DNA from: an uncultured Eisenbergiella sp.
GTDB lineage: Bacteria; Bacillota; Clostridia; Lachnospirales; Lachnospiraceae
Direction of reading: 5' to 3'
Length of the DNA stretch: 64,000 bases
NCBI GenBank assembly: GCA_910585455.1
Contig: CAJUEL010000024.1
Span: 1 to 64,000, forward strand
A model generated the notes under the pieces. The model saw only the letters and a program-made list of their open reading frames with translations, did no database searches and had not been told where the DNA came from. The translations under genes and the position numbers were made by a program. This document shows, one piece after another, positions 9,205 to 18,590 of the stretch (the stretch's first letter is position 1; each line of letters begins with the position of its first letter).

Positions 9205-10779
9205 ATGAAAAAAATTACGATAACCGGAATCTGCGCATCCAGCCTGCTTTTCCTTCTGTCGGCAGGCTGCGATAAGGAGGCGGATGCTTTGACGGATGCC
9301 AGTCCCGCCCCGGAAGCGGAGCTGGTGCTCTTTGACAAAAACTCTGACCGTCACGCCTTTGACGACAGGATCGCGCAGGAAATCATGAAACGCACCGGCG
9401 TAAAGATCCGCGTCATCGATTCCACCGACGATCACGCCAAAAAAGACGAACTCATGTACACCTATCAGGATTATCCCGATATCATTAAAGTGGACTTAAA
9501 GGAGATCTCCAAATATCAGGACTCCGGATATCTGATAAACCTGGACCCCTGGCTGCCGAAGCTGCCCGCCGTGACAGAAATGTATGGGGACATGCTCAAC
9601 CGGATGCGGGATCAGGACGGAAATCTCTACTACCTGGGCAATTGGTACGGAAAAGACCCGGATGCGGTCCTGGGCTTTCAGATCCGTTATGATTATCTGA
9701 CGGAGCTTGTGGGCAGGGAACGGGCCGACAGCGACGAACCGTTTACACAGGAGGAATTTCTGGAGCTGCTCCGGGCATTTTCCGAAAAATATCCCGAGAT
9801 CAACGGTGAGCCGTCCATTCCCTTTACCGTCTGCCTGGATTATTCCTGGCGGGCTACCATGCAGGGAATGTATGGAATGAAAAACTACTATGAAGAGGAT
9901 GGGCAGCTCTTCCATCTGGCAAGGGATCCGAACTATCTCCAAATGCTCACCTTCCAAAACCGCATGTACCGGGAAGGGCTGCTGGACAAGGAATGGGTGG
10001 TAAACCGGACCGCTCTCTATCAGGATAAGCTCACCAGCGGCCGGGTATTTTCCACCGCCTGCGCCTATTGGGACATCGCCCCCCAAAACTCGGCGTTGTC
10101 CGCCCAATACGGTGACGACGCATTCTTTGCCTGCTATAAGGTGCTGGGAGAAAATATGACGGCAGACCAGACCACCTACGGAGGGCGCAATTCCATAGGC
10201 TGGGATGCCATCGCCGTGACAGACCACTGCTCGGATATGGATGCCGCCCTCAGGGTTATCAATTTTCTGGCCAGCGAAGAAGGGCAATATCTGATGCTTT
10301 GGGGCATTGAAGGGGAGGACTGGGACTATGTGGATGATGTGCGCACCCCCAGCCAGGAAAATCTGTCCCTTTTCACCCGGGATATCTATCAGGCAACCGA
10401 CGCGACTGGAATCCGCAGATGGCTCTGGTTTATCAAAAATGGAAACGGCAGTGACGGCTCTCCCTATGACATGATGACCAAATATCAGCCCTCGCGGGAA
10501 GCTGCGCTCGCCAACCGGCGCATGGCCACCGATTACTGGGACACCTCCAGATATATGGATCTGGATCCGCCGGACGGCAGCGAGGAAGCGCTTATGCTGT
10601 TCAACATCGACAACATTTACGATAAAGCCGTCCCCCGGATGATAAATGCGGGCAGCGAGGAAAGCATGCTGGAATTATACAATAAACTGATACAGGATAT
10701 GGAAATGGAAGGTCTTGCCGACGTGGAGGCGGTCTGGACCGACAATTATCAAAAGCGGGTGGAACAATGGAGGGAATAA
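9205..10779 (+). CDS. Solute-binding lipoprotein, LplA-like, inside the two-component operon
   Basis: This 524-residue protein begins with a lipoprotein signal whose lipobox LSAGC places the lipidated cysteine at residue 22. The mature protein is an extracellular family-1 type sugar-binding protein and is clearly paralogous to the one at 12445: both share FDKNS, LMKRTG/IMKRTG-like, QDYPDI, YYL.NWYG, QERADSDEPFT-like and WGIEG.DW.... DNVRTP-like blocks. The ATG at 9205 follows ACAGGAGG; upstream in-frame codons overlap the kinase gene. Its place between kinase and regulator genes suggests it presents ligand to the kinase rather than simply feeding the permeases (inference). Confidence 0.88.
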   Translation: MKKITITGICASSLLFLLSAGCDKEADALTDASPAPEAELVLFDKNSDRHAFDDRIAQEIMKRTGVKIRVIDSTDDHAKKDELMYTYQDYPDIIKVDLKEISKYQDSGYLINLDPWLPKLPAVTEMYGDMLNRMRDQDGNLYYLGNWYGKDPDAVLGFQIRYDYLTELVGRERADSDEPFTQEEFLELLRAFSEKYPEINGEPSIPFTVCLDYSWRATMQGMYGMKNYYEEDGQLFHLARDPNYLQMLTFQNRMYREGLLDKEWVVNRTALYQDKLTSGRVFSTACAYWDIAPQNSALSAQYGDDAFFACYKVLGENMTADQTTYGGRNSIGWDAIAVTDHCSDMDAALRVINFLASEEGQYLMLWGIEGEDWDYVDDVRTPSQENLSLFTRDIYQATDATGIRRWLWFIKNGNGSDGSPYDMMTKYQPSREAALANRRMATDYWDTSRYMDLDPPDGSEEALMLFNIDNIYDKAVPRMINAGSEESMLELYNKLIQDMEMEGLADVEAVWTDNYQKRVEQWRE

Positions 10780-10781
10780 AC

Positions 10782-12317
10782 ATGCTGCAGGTTTTACTGG
10801 TCGATGATGAACCTCTGGAGCTGCAGGCGTTGCGGGATCACGTGAATTGGGAAGGTCTTGGCGTCGGCAGCGTGATGACCGCCAAAAACGGGAAAATCGC
10901 CTATGAATCCATCCTGGAACAGGAACCGGATATCGTGATCACGGACGTGCATATGCCCGTGATGGACGGCATCACACTGGCAAAAAAGATCTATGCGCTC
11001 AATCGGAAAATCAAAGTTGTTTTTTTATCCGGCTACGACGATTTTTCCTATGTAAAATCGGCCATGCAGATGGGAGCGGTGGATTATCTGTTAAAGCCCT
11101 TCACCAGCAAAAGCGTCGAAGCCGTCATGGAAAAGGTCAGGGACGTGCTGGACAGAGAGCGCCTCTTTTCCCAGTCTCTGGAGGCGCTGGAGCGGCAGCT
11201 TCTGGAACGCCTCTGCACGGGAAGCGAAGCAGAGGAGGCAACCTTGCTGGAAGAGCTCTCCTATGTCAAAAAGGCGGAATCCGCCTCCGACACCTACGGC
11301 ATGCTGCTCTTTTTCTACATTCCCGGCAAATCCTTCGCCGACAGCCTTCTGAAAAATATGGCGGGCGTCCATGCGGTCTGGTCCGATGAAGGAAAGCTCG
11401 CCGTCCTCCTGCGCGGCTATGTGGATCCCCGGGAAGGCGGACAAAAAGTCGAAGACTATTTGTACAGGCTGACAGGACAACGCTACAGCGGCGTCTATCT
11501 GGAAAAAAGATATCTGAAAACGGCAGAGCTGCCCGGCAAATACCGGATGCTCAAAACCTGGGAAACCTCCGTCTATTATGAACATGCCGGCACACTGCTG
11601 GCCGCATCGTCTGCCGACTCACAGGCGCCCCTGCCCGCCCCTTCTGCGACGCCCCGCATGCTGCCCCGGTCTTTGGCGGAAGAACATCTGACACGGCTGG
11701 AACAGCTGTTTCCTTATGAAAATGAGGCGCGGACAGCAGAAGAAACCGACCGGCTCCTGGCAGATTACAAAGCGCTGCACATGTCCCGCGCCGAGCTGGA
11801 AAACAGCCTGCGGCAAATGCTGTCCCTGCTGGGCCGCCGGCTCTCCGCCACCCTTGGCGGCGTCCATAATCTGGAGCCTTCGCCCAAAAAGCTGGAAAGC
11901 TGCAGATGTGCGGACGCGCTCAGGGAACTGCTCCTTGCTGCCTTTCGCCAGGCGCTTTCCGAAACCCGGGAACGGGAAAGCGGGAAAAACGCCTATGTGG
12001 TCCGCAAGGTGAAGGAATACGTGCAGATGCATTACGGAGAGCCCATGACCATCGAAGCAATCGCGGAGGAAATCCATCTGTCCGTCAATTATGTGCGTTC
12101 CATTTTCAAGGATAGCACCGGCCAGACCATTCTGGAATATGTGACCGATTACCGCTTCACAAAGGCCTGCGAGCTGCTGCAAAATCCCACGCTCCGGGTG
12201 AAGGACGTGGCCAACATGGTGGGCTACGAAAATATCTCCTATTTCGGTTCCGTCTTCACCAAGCGCTATCAGATGACTCCAAACGAGTACCGCAAAAGGT
12301 TTGTACATATTAGTTAA
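10782..12317 (+). CDS. Response regulator, YesN type (receiver plus AraC HTH)
   Basis: The 511-residue regulator has an N-terminal receiver with VDDEP at 7-11 and phospho-acceptor D55 in ITDVHMP. A variable linker follows, then a C-terminal AraC/XylS double helix-turn-helix (about 405-505, with NYVRSIFKDSTG and the GYENISYFGSVFTKRY signature). ATG 10782 is preferred over the in-frame ATG at 10767 because GGAGGG lies at the right distance only for the former; it starts two bases after the lipoprotein stop. It should activate the transporter genes beginning at 12445 in response to the YesM kinase. Confidence 0.92.
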   Translation: MLQVLLVDDEPLELQALRDHVNWEGLGVGSVMTAKNGKIAYESILEQEPDIVITDVHMPVMDGITLAKKIYALNRKIKVVFLSGYDDFSYVKSAMQMGAVDYLLKPFTSKSVEAVMEKVRDVLDRERLFSQSLEALERQLLERLCTGSEAEEATLLEELSYVKKAESASDTYGMLLFFYIPGKSFADSLLKNMAGVHAVWSDEGKLAVLLRGYVDPREGGQKVEDYLYRLTGQRYSGVYLEKRYLKTAELPGKYRMLKTWETSVYYEHAGTLLAASSADSQAPLPAPSATPRMLPRSLAEEHLTRLEQLFPYENEARTAEETDRLLADYKALHMSRAELENSLRQMLSLLGRRLSATLGGVHNLEPSPKKLESCRCADALRELLLAAFRQALSETRERESGKNAYVVRKVKEYVQMHYGEPMTIEAIAEEIHLSVNYVRSIFKDSTGQTILEYVTDYRFTKACELLQNPTLRVKDVANMVGYENISYFGSVFTKRYQMTPNEYRKRFVHIS

Positions 12318-12444
12318 GCTTTTTTGAAAGATAATCATATTTTGATACAAATTGGTAAAATGAAATATTTCGCCTCCAGCAAATTTTATGTATGATTGGT
12401 TTGTAACCAAAAATAATTGCAAACATGCATAAAAGGAGGATTCC

Positions 12445-14136
12445 ATGAAAAAGCAATTTGCATTACTTCTGACCGCGGCGCTTATGGTCGGCACGCTGAG
12501 CGCATGCGGCAATTCTGCCACCCCGTCAACTCCGGCTGCAGACAGCGGCTCTGCCACACCGGCCGCAGATGCCGGAAGCGATACAGCCGATGATGCGCCG
12601 GCCGCCGCTTCTGCCACATCCAATGAGGGAGAAGTTGCCGAGGACGGCACACCCATCATCACCTTTTTTGATAAAAACTCAGGCACCAAAACCTTCGACG
12701 ATCCCGTCGCCCTGGAGCTGATGAAGCGCACCGGCATCACACTGAATCTGGTCAGCCCCACCGGCGATCCCGGTGAAAAGCTTTCCCTGATGCTGGCGGG
12801 ACAGGATTATCCCGATATCGTTTTAATGGACAGAGGCTCCGACATCGTCAATCAGTACATCGAGGCCGGCGCGCTGGTAGATCTTTCCCAATACATGGAC
12901 AAGCTGCCCAACGTAGCGGCGATGTACGGCGAAACCCTGAACAAAACCCGCTACACGGACGGTAAAAACTACTACCTGTCCAACTGGTACGGCTACGATC
13001 CCGATCCTGTCAACGGCTTCATCATGCGGCATGACCTGATGGTTGACCTGGTCGGACAGGAAAGGGCGGACAGTGACGAGCCCTTCACCTTCTCCGAAAT
13101 GGTGGATCTGTTAAAGCAGTTCAAGGAAAAATATCCCACCATCAACGGCGCTGCCACCATTCCCGTGCTGATCAATCAGCCCGGCTCTTCCGATAACCTG
13201 CACGGCTGCTTCGCCGGCATGTACGGCATGAAGACCTATTACGTGGATGACAACGGCGATCTGCACTACAGAGTCAGCCATCCCGAATATATGGACGCCA
13301 TCCACGATATGAACACCCTGTACAGAGAAGGGCTGCTGGACAAGGAGTGGACCTCCAACAACGGCGAGCTGCGCAACCAGAAGCTCAGCCAGGGCAACGT
13401 ATTCGGCTATATCGGCTCCTACTGGGATGTCTGGACCCCGAATGCCGCTCTGATCCAGTCCGAAAATGAAGATGCGGAATTCCTCGCCTACAAGGTTGTG
13501 GCGGACGGACATGACGCGGATGCGACAACGCTGAGCGGCAGAAGCTCCCTCGGCTGGGATGCCATCGCCATCACCACCAACTGCAAGAATCTGGATGCGG
13601 CGCTGTCCTTCATCGACTACTGCGCAAGCCAGGAAGGTCAGGACCTCCTGCTTTGGGGCATCGAAGGACAGGATTGGGAATTTGTGGATAATGTCCGCAC
13701 TCCCATCGGCGATATCGTGGACCGCTATCAGGCGGATCCTTCCAATACCGTAAACGACACCGGCATCACCAAATGGACCTGGTTTGTAAAAAATGACCGT
13801 CACCCGGACGATAACACTACATGCCGTATCTGGTTCAACGAAATGGACCGTTCCGCGACCTACGCATATCAGAACCTGACAAACGCTTACTGGGATACCG
13901 CAGAATTCGACGGCCTTGTTCCCACCGGAAACAGCCCTGACGCCTTAAAAGCCCAGAAGGTGCAGGATATCATCAACCAGGCATACCCCAACATGGTAAA
14001 CGCCGCCACCGTAGAGGACTGCGACGCTGTTTACGAACAGATGATGAGCGATCTGGAGGCAGCGGGCATGGCGGATGTGGAAGCCATCATGACCGAAACC
14101 TATAAGGCACGCATGGAGCTGTGGGGCACCAACTAA
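12445..14136 (+). CDS. Solute-binding lipoprotein of a CUT1-type ABC transporter, LplA-like
   Basis: This 563-residue extracellular lipoprotein has lipobox LSAC with Cys21, then a low-complexity Ser/Thr/Ala/Asp linker to about residue 70 and the binding domain. It is the transport binding protein for the two permeases that follow (14223 and 15188) and is paralogous to the lipoprotein at 9205. It starts after AAAAGGAGG. The 127-base gap after the regulator gene is AT-rich and probably carries its own promoter, though I could not fix a convincing hexamer pair. The likely ligand is an alpha-galactoside or similar oligosaccharide, from context only. Confidence 0.92.
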   Translation: MKKQFALLLTAALMVGTLSACGNSATPSTPAADSGSATPAADAGSDTADDAPAAASATSNEGEVAEDGTPIITFFDKNSGTKTFDDPVALELMKRTGITLNLVSPTGDPGEKLSLMLAGQDYPDIVLMDRGSDIVNQYIEAGALVDLSQYMDKLPNVAAMYGETLNKTRYTDGKNYYLSNWYGYDPDPVNGFIMRHDLMVDLVGQERADSDEPFTFSEMVDLLKQFKEKYPTINGAATIPVLINQPGSSDNLHGCFAGMYGMKTYYVDDNGDLHYRVSHPEYMDAIHDMNTLYREGLLDKEWTSNNGELRNQKLSQGNVFGYIGSYWDVWTPNAALIQSENEDAEFLAYKVVADGHDADATTLSGRSSLGWDAIAITTNCKNLDAALSFIDYCASQEGQDLLLWGIEGQDWEFVDNVRTPIGDIVDRYQADPSNTVNDTGITKWTWFVKNDRHPDDNTTCRIWFNEMDRSATYAYQNLTNAYWDTAEFDGLVPTGNSPDALKAQKVQDIINQAYPNMVNAATVEDCDAVYEQMMSDLEAAGMADVEAIMTETYKARMELWGTN

Positions 14137-14168
14137 AGCTCCCTCACTGAATAATTTCTGATCTGACA

Positions 14169-14196
14169 GAAAGGCAGTTTTCCAAAACTGCCTTTC
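14169..14196 (+). terminator. Intercistronic hairpin between binding protein and permease genes
   Basis: GAAAGGCAGTTTT at 14169-14181 pairs with AAAACTGCCTTTC at 14184-14196, a 12-13 bp stem with a tiny loop. There is no uninterrupted T-tract after it. It is more likely a partial terminator or 3'-end stabiliser that leaves the binding protein in excess over the permeases, as is usual in such operons. Confidence 0.7.
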
Positions 14197-14222
14197 TTCA
14201 AAAGCAAAAAGGAGGTAACTTT

Positions 14223-15173
14223 ATGGCAAAAACAGCAACTGTCAAGCCACCCAAAAAAGCGCTCCAAAAAAGGCTCTGGGACCAGCGCTACCTTTTCCTG
14301 CTGATGCTTCCTGCACTCGTATGGGTTATCATCATCTGCTACGCTCCCATGACCGGACTCTATATGGCCTTTACCAACTACAGACCATCCCAGAACGGCT
14401 ACTGGTACGACCTGCTGCATGCTCCTTTCGTTGGCCTGGAATGGTTTGAATACTTTTTCCAGAACGATTTCAAAATGATCATGCGCAATACGCTGGCAAC
14501 CAGCCTTTTGACGCTCCTGTTTTCGTTCCCCGCGCCGATTCTGATCGCCATTTTTTTAAATGAAGTAAAAAACATGAAAGCGAAGAAGTTCGTGCAGACG
14601 GCTTCCTACCTTCCGTATTTTATATCCTGGGTTATCGCTTCCAACATCTTCCTGACCTTTTTGTCCGGAAACGGCGTTGTCAACAATCTGCTGGTCGGTT
14701 TACATATCATCGACGAACCCATCCTGTTCTTCCAGAACGGTAAATATTTCTGGTGGATCATCGCCTTTGCGAACACCTGGAAAAACATGGGCTATAATGC
14801 CATCATTTATCTCGCCGCCATTTCCGGCATCGATCAGGAGCAGTACGAAGCGGCCGAGGTGGACGGCGCAAACCGTGTGCAGAAAATCTGGCACATCACT
14901 CTGCCCGCCATCCGCGGCACCATCTGCATCATGCTCATCCTGGCGGTGGGCGGCATCCTGACCACCGGCTTTGAGCAGCAGCTGCTGATGGGCAACAATG
15001 CCATCTTAAACTACTCCGATGTATTGGATACTTACGCTTACCGGTATGGTCTTGCAAAGGGCATGTATTCCTACGGAACCGCCGTAGGCATGTTCAAATC
15101 CGTGGTTTCGTTCATTCTGGTCATGTGCGCCAATAAGATCACGGCGGTACTCAATGACACGGCGCTGTTCTGA
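14223..15173 (+). CDS. ABC sugar transporter permease, LplB-like
   Basis: The 316-residue inner-membrane protein has about six transmembrane helices and the permease EAA loop EAAEVDGANRVQKIW....LP near residues 214-235, where the cytoplasmic ATPase docks. It is of the CUT1/LplB type. Start at 14223 follows AAAGGAGG. Fourteen bases separate it from the partner permease. No ATPase gene of this system is present in the window, so it probably uses a shared MsmK-like ATPase encoded elsewhere (established pattern for CUT1 systems in Firmicutes, inference here). Confidence 0.93.
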   Translation: MAKTATVKPPKKALQKRLWDQRYLFLLMLPALVWVIIICYAPMTGLYMAFTNYRPSQNGYWYDLLHAPFVGLEWFEYFFQNDFKMIMRNTLATSLLTLLFSFPAPILIAIFLNEVKNMKAKKFVQTASYLPYFISWVIASNIFLTFLSGNGVVNNLLVGLHIIDEPILFFQNGKYFWWIIAFANTWKNMGYNAIIYLAAISGIDQEQYEAAEVDGANRVQKIWHITLPAIRGTICIMLILAVGGILTTGFEQQLLMGNNAILNYSDVLDTYAYRYGLAKGMYSYGTAVGMFKSVVSFILVMCANKITAVLNDTALF

Positions 15174-15187
15174 GAAAGGAGACTGCT

Positions 15188-16105
15188 ATGGCAAACACAA
15201 CTGCGAAAACCAAAAAGAAGCCGGTACACCGGCAGCCCTGTGAGTGGGCGCTGGATATTATCAAGGTGATTTTTCTGGCTGTCATCACAGTCATAACCGT
15301 GTATCCTTTTTGGAACATTTTCATCGTATCCATCAACGATCCGACGGACGCCGTGCGGGGCGGCCTGTACTTTTTCCCGCGCGTATTCAGCATTTTAAGC
15401 TATAAGGAAATCCTGGGCAGACCCACCTTCATCCATTCCATCGGCGTAACGCTGGCGAGAACGATCGTGGGCACGCCTCTGGCGCTTTTGTGCACCTCCA
15501 TGGTCGCTTACTCCCTGTCCCGCAAGGAGCTGGTGGGACGTAAGTTCTGGAGCCTCATGTTCGTATTCACCATGTATTTCGGCGGTGGGCAGGTTCCCTA
15601 CTATATGGTCTTAAAAAATATCGGCCTGCTGGACACCTTCTGGGTATTCATCTTCCCGCTGATCATGAGCGTATATAATATGATCCTCATCCGCTCCTAC
15701 ATCGAATCCATGCCGGATGAGCTGTTTGAAGCGGTGAAAATAGACGGCGGCAACGATCTGGTTGTTTACTGGAAGATCATCCTTCCTCTGGCCAAGCCGA
15801 TCCTGATGACCGTGGCGCTGTTTGTAGCCATCAACCAGTGGAACTCCTGGTTCGACGCTTACCTGTATACCTCCAACCAGGATTTAAAGCCCATGCAGTC
15901 CATCCTGGTGGAAATCCTGAATCAATATAACACCGGCGCGACCACATCCGCACAGATGTCCAACGCGAAATCCGGCAATACGATCACCCCGGATTCCCTG
16001 CGTATGGCGGCTACCATGGTGGCCACGATTCCCATCATCTGCGTGTATCCTTTCATTCAGAAATATTTTGTGAAGGGTATCATGCTGGGCGCTGTGAAAG
16101 GGTAA
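15188..16105 (+). CDS. ABC sugar transporter permease, LplC/YtcP-like
   Basis: This 305-residue second permease has about six membrane helices and an EAA loop (EAVKIDGGNDLVVYWKIILP). It forms the heterodimeric channel with the product at 14223. The start follows AGAAAGGAG. It is the last gene of the alpha-galactoside operon; a 15-bp stem at 16240-16276 separates it from the converging KdpDE-like genes. Confidence 0.93.
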   Translation: MANTTAKTKKKPVHRQPCEWALDIIKVIFLAVITVITVYPFWNIFIVSINDPTDAVRGGLYFFPRVFSILSYKEILGRPTFIHSIGVTLARTIVGTPLALLCTSMVAYSLSRKELVGRKFWSLMFVFTMYFGGGQVPYYMVLKNIGLLDTFWVFIFPLIMSVYNMILIRSYIESMPDELFEAVKIDGGNDLVVYWKIILPLAKPILMTVALFVAINQWNSWFDAYLYTSNQDLKPMQSILVEILNQYNTGATTSAQMSNAKSGNTITPDSLRMAATMVATIPIICVYPFIQKYFVKGIMLGAVKG

Positions 16106-16239
16106 TTCCCGTTTTCTCCGTATTTTCACACAGTCCGGCCGGTATATGCGCTTCCGATGCTTTCTGCCATACAGCCGGATAAAAGCTTTCCATACAGATC
16201 ACGGAAAAGCACAATGACAGGCGATTCATGAACATAACA

Positions 16240-16276
16240 AATATCCGTCACACCTGCGTACGGTGTGGCGGATATT
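16240..16276. terminator. Hairpin between convergent genes
   Basis: AATATCCGTCACACC (16240-16254) pairs with GGTGTGGCGGATATT (16262-16276), 15 bp with one G-T pair and a 7-base loop. It sits between the transporter operon and the convergent response-regulator gene. The T-tract is poor on both strands, so termination is inferred from position and stem strength. Confidence 0.55.
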
Positions 16277-16302
16277 ATGTTCCGGAAAGATGTGACCGCC
16301 CC

Positions 16303-17010
16303 TCAATCCGGATCCAGCATCCGATACCCCACGCCCACCTCAGTGAAAATATATTGCGGCTGGGCGGGATTTTTCTCCAGCTTCCTGCGAATGTTCGCCA
16401 TATTCACCCGCAGGATCCGGTTGTTTTTATCCATGTTGGGACCCCAGATTTCCCGGATCAGATAATCGTAGGTCAGCACCTTGCCCGCGTATCTGCCCAA
16501 AAGCCCCACAAGCTTAAACTCGTTCTGCGTCAGATTTACATCCGCTCCGTCCACATAAACCCGATGCTTGTCATAATCGATCGTCAGTCCGCCCGCCACA
16601 AGGGTTCCTCCCATCCTGCCGTCCGGCAGCTGTCCGATCGCCCGGTAGTGGCGCAGCGCCGTGCGGATCCGCGCCAAAAGCTCGGACGCGCCAAAGGGCT
16701 TTGTGATGTAATCATCCGCCCCCAGATCCAGCGCCTCCACCTTGTCCTTTTCATGGGTTCTGGCGGACACCACGAGAATGGGCATGGCGGACCACTCCCG
16801 CACCTTTTTCAAAATTTTCATGCCGTCCATATCCGGCAGACCGAGATCCAGAATGACCAGATCCGGACAGCGGGAGGTGATCAGGCTGTACGCCTGCGTC
16901 CCTTCCTCAGCCATGAGCACATCGTAATGGTTCGCTTCCAGAATCGCCCGGATGAAATTCCGGATGCTCCTGTCATCCTCTATGATCAATATTCTGTCCC
17001 TGATATCCAT
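16303..17010 (-). CDS. OmpR/KdpE-family response regulator
   Basis: The 235-residue protein has a receiver domain (EDD at 11-13, phospho-acceptor D55 in LVILDLGLPD, K in the ITKPFG motif) and a C-terminal winged helix ending in YIFTEVGVGYRM. Receiver and linker most resemble KdpE. Its start lies one base after the stop of the kinase gene, so the pair is co-translated. No kdpABC potassium pump genes are in the window, so the regulated genes are unknown. Confidence 0.9.
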   Translation of the reverse strand: MDIRDRILIIEDDRSIRNFIRAILEANHYDVLMAEEGTQAYSLITSRCPDLVILDLGLPDMDGMKILKKVREWSAMPILVVSARTHEKDKVEALDLGADDYITKPFGASELLARIRTALRHYRAIGQLPDGRMGGTLVAGGLTIDYDKHRVYVDGADVNLTQNEFKLVGLLGRYAGKVLTYDYLIREIWGPNMDKNNRILRVNMANIRRKLEKNPAQPQYIFTEVGVGYRMLDPD

Positions 17011-17011
17011 C

Positions 17012-18097
17012 TCATTCCTCCTTCGGCAGCCAGAACGCGACGCACGCGCCCTGCCCGTCCCTGTTTTTCGCCGTCATATCGCCGCCATGGGCTTTCACAA
17101 TGCTCATGCACACGGAAAGGCCGATGCCCATATTCCGCCGGGCGTCGTATGCTTCTCCTTCCCTGGATTGCAGGCTCCCCTCAAATATATGGGGCAAAAC
17201 CGATTCCCGGATTCCCTGTCCGTCGTCCTCCACCAGAAAATCCACCCGCTCCCGCGCTTCCCGCACGATGATCCGCACCAGCCTCGTGGTCTTTCCGTGA
17301 AAAACCGAATTTTCCATCAGGTTCACAAGCACCTGCTCGATCAAAATTCCGTCCATGGGAACCAAAAGCGCCTCCGGCGGCATCTCCACCTCCACCCCGA
17401 TCTGACAAAACCGCTTCTTAAACTTCAGCACAGCGCCCCCGATGATTTCCTCCACCACCTCCTCGCAGGTGGAAAGCTGGGTGCTGTTTCCGTGGATTCT
17501 GGTGACGGAAAGCAGATTTTCCACCACCCGGATCAGCCACTGCGCCTCTTCCGCCATATCCTGAATCAGCGCCAGCTTTTCCTGTCTTCCCAGCACATCA
17601 TAGCTTTCCAGGATGCCCGTGGCGGAGCCCAGAATGGAGGTCAGCGGCGTGCGGATGTCATGGGACACGGCGCGCAGCAGATTGCCGCGCATTTTTTCCT
17701 TTTCCGCCTCCAGCCGATCCTGCTCCTGCCGCTTGATCTGCGTCGTCAGCGCGCTGACCATCAGCGCCACCGCAAGCATCGCCAGAAAGGTCAACGGATA
17801 GCCGGTGATCGTAAAATTCAGCGCGAAATACGGATAGGTGAACACGAAATTCACCCCCACCACCGCGATCATGGAAGCGATGATGCCGTAAAAATATCCG
17901 TCCGTATACCGGGAGATCAGCAAAACCCCCAGCACGAACAGCAATGGGACATGCGTATCCGTTGTCGCAAAATTCTGTAAAAAGAAGCAAAACGCCGTGA
18001 CAAATCCCAGAATTCCCGCAGTAATGCCGCAGTTTTTGAGAATATCGAACAGCCTCTTTTCGCTTCTCTCCTTTCTCCCTTTCCACATTTTCCGCAT
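17012..18097 (-). CDS. KdpD-like sensor histidine kinase, short form
   Basis: This 361-residue kinase has four predicted membrane helices (about 25-115, the DUF4118 region of KdpD). Then come the HisKA site H146 in AVSHDIRTPLTS and an HATPase domain (MENSVFHG, EDDGQGI, GIGLSVC). It lacks the large N-terminal KdpD/UspA cytoplasmic domains of the approximately 900-residue enzyme. Start at 18097 follows GGAAGGAG. With the adjacent regulator it forms a two-gene unit; an upstream 48-residue membrane protein is separated from it by a terminator. Confidence 0.9.
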   Translation of the reverse strand: MRKMWKGRKERSEKRLFDILKNCGITAGILGFVTAFCFFLQNFATTDTHVPLLFVLGVLLISRYTDGYFYGIIASMIAVVGVNFVFTYPYFALNFTITGYPLTFLAMLAVALMVSALTTQIKRQEQDRLEAEKEKMRGNLLRAVSHDIRTPLTSILGSATGILESYDVLGRQEKLALIQDMAEEAQWLIRVVENLLSVTRIHGNSTQLSTCEEVVEEIIGGAVLKFKKRFCQIGVEVEMPPEALLVPMDGILIEQVLVNLMENSVFHGKTTRLVRIIVREARERVDFLVEDDGQGIRESVLPHIFEGSLQSREGEAYDARRNMGIGLSVCMSIVKAHGGDMTAKNRDGQGACVAFWLPKEE

Positions 18098-18170
18098 GCC
18101 ACTCCTTCCGGTCCGCTTTCTGTCTCACTGTCCTATTCTAACATATCCTGCGGTTAAGATGCCGCTAAAA

Positions 18171-18208
18171 AACGGCGGAAATGCATTTGCAGCATTTCCG
18201 CCGTTTTT
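18171..18208. terminator. Strong bidirectional terminator
   Basis: AACGGCGGAAATGC (18171-18184) pairs with GCATTTCCGCCGTT (18192-18205), 14 bp with a 7-base loop. The stem is flanked by an A-run on the left and a T-run on the right, so it can act on both strands. On the minus strand it directly follows the stop codon of the small gene at 18209. Confidence 0.88.
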
Positions 18209-18355
18209 TCAGTCATATAAAGACTTTCCATATTTTATTTTTCCATATATTTTCTGGAAAATCACCACGGGAATGCTCAGCGTGATGTAAATCGTGGGAA
18301 TACCGCCCAACAACGCCATGATCACCACCATTATGATGCCAAATATGCTGCCCAT
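18209..18355 (-). CDS. Small membrane protein, 48 residues
   Basis: The product (start MGSIFGIIMVV) has one or two hydrophobic segments covering residues 4-33 and a basic, tyrosine-rich tail ending KYGKSLYD. The ATG at 18355 follows GGGAGGAG at a good distance, and a strong terminator follows the stop, so it behaves as a genuine monocistronic unit. I do not recognise a family. It lies just upstream of the KdpDE-like pair, which recalls the small hydrophobic proteins attached to some ion-transport regulons, but that link is only positional. Confidence 0.6.
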   Translation of the reverse strand: MGSIFGIIMVVIMALLGGIPTIYITLSIPVVIFQKIYGKIKYGKSLYD

Positions 18356-18590
18356 GCTATGTCTGTCTCCTCCCTGTCGTTTGTGATGTGCAGAGCATAG
18401 CATATTCCTTTGGGCAAATCCAGCGTTTTGCGGGCTTCTTAACCGCCCGTTAGCGGGGAACATTTTTTTCTTAACGACCGCTTAACCGGCAGTATTCTCC
18501 TGCCTTTTGCAGAAATCCTGCTGATTATCGCCCATTCCCTGTGCCCGTCGCGAAACCTCATGACATCATATCATGGGCAACCGCGTATTT

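Noticed and set aside
16228..17980. Large plus-strand frames (about 340 residues) opposite the KdpDE-like genes
   Set aside because: They are antisense shadows rich in His/Arg/Pro, with no domain pattern, while the minus-strand frames have full two-component motifs.
16303..18097. Full potassium-transport (kdp) regulon
   Set aside because: Only a short KdpD-like kinase and a KdpE-like regulator are present; no pump genes are visible.
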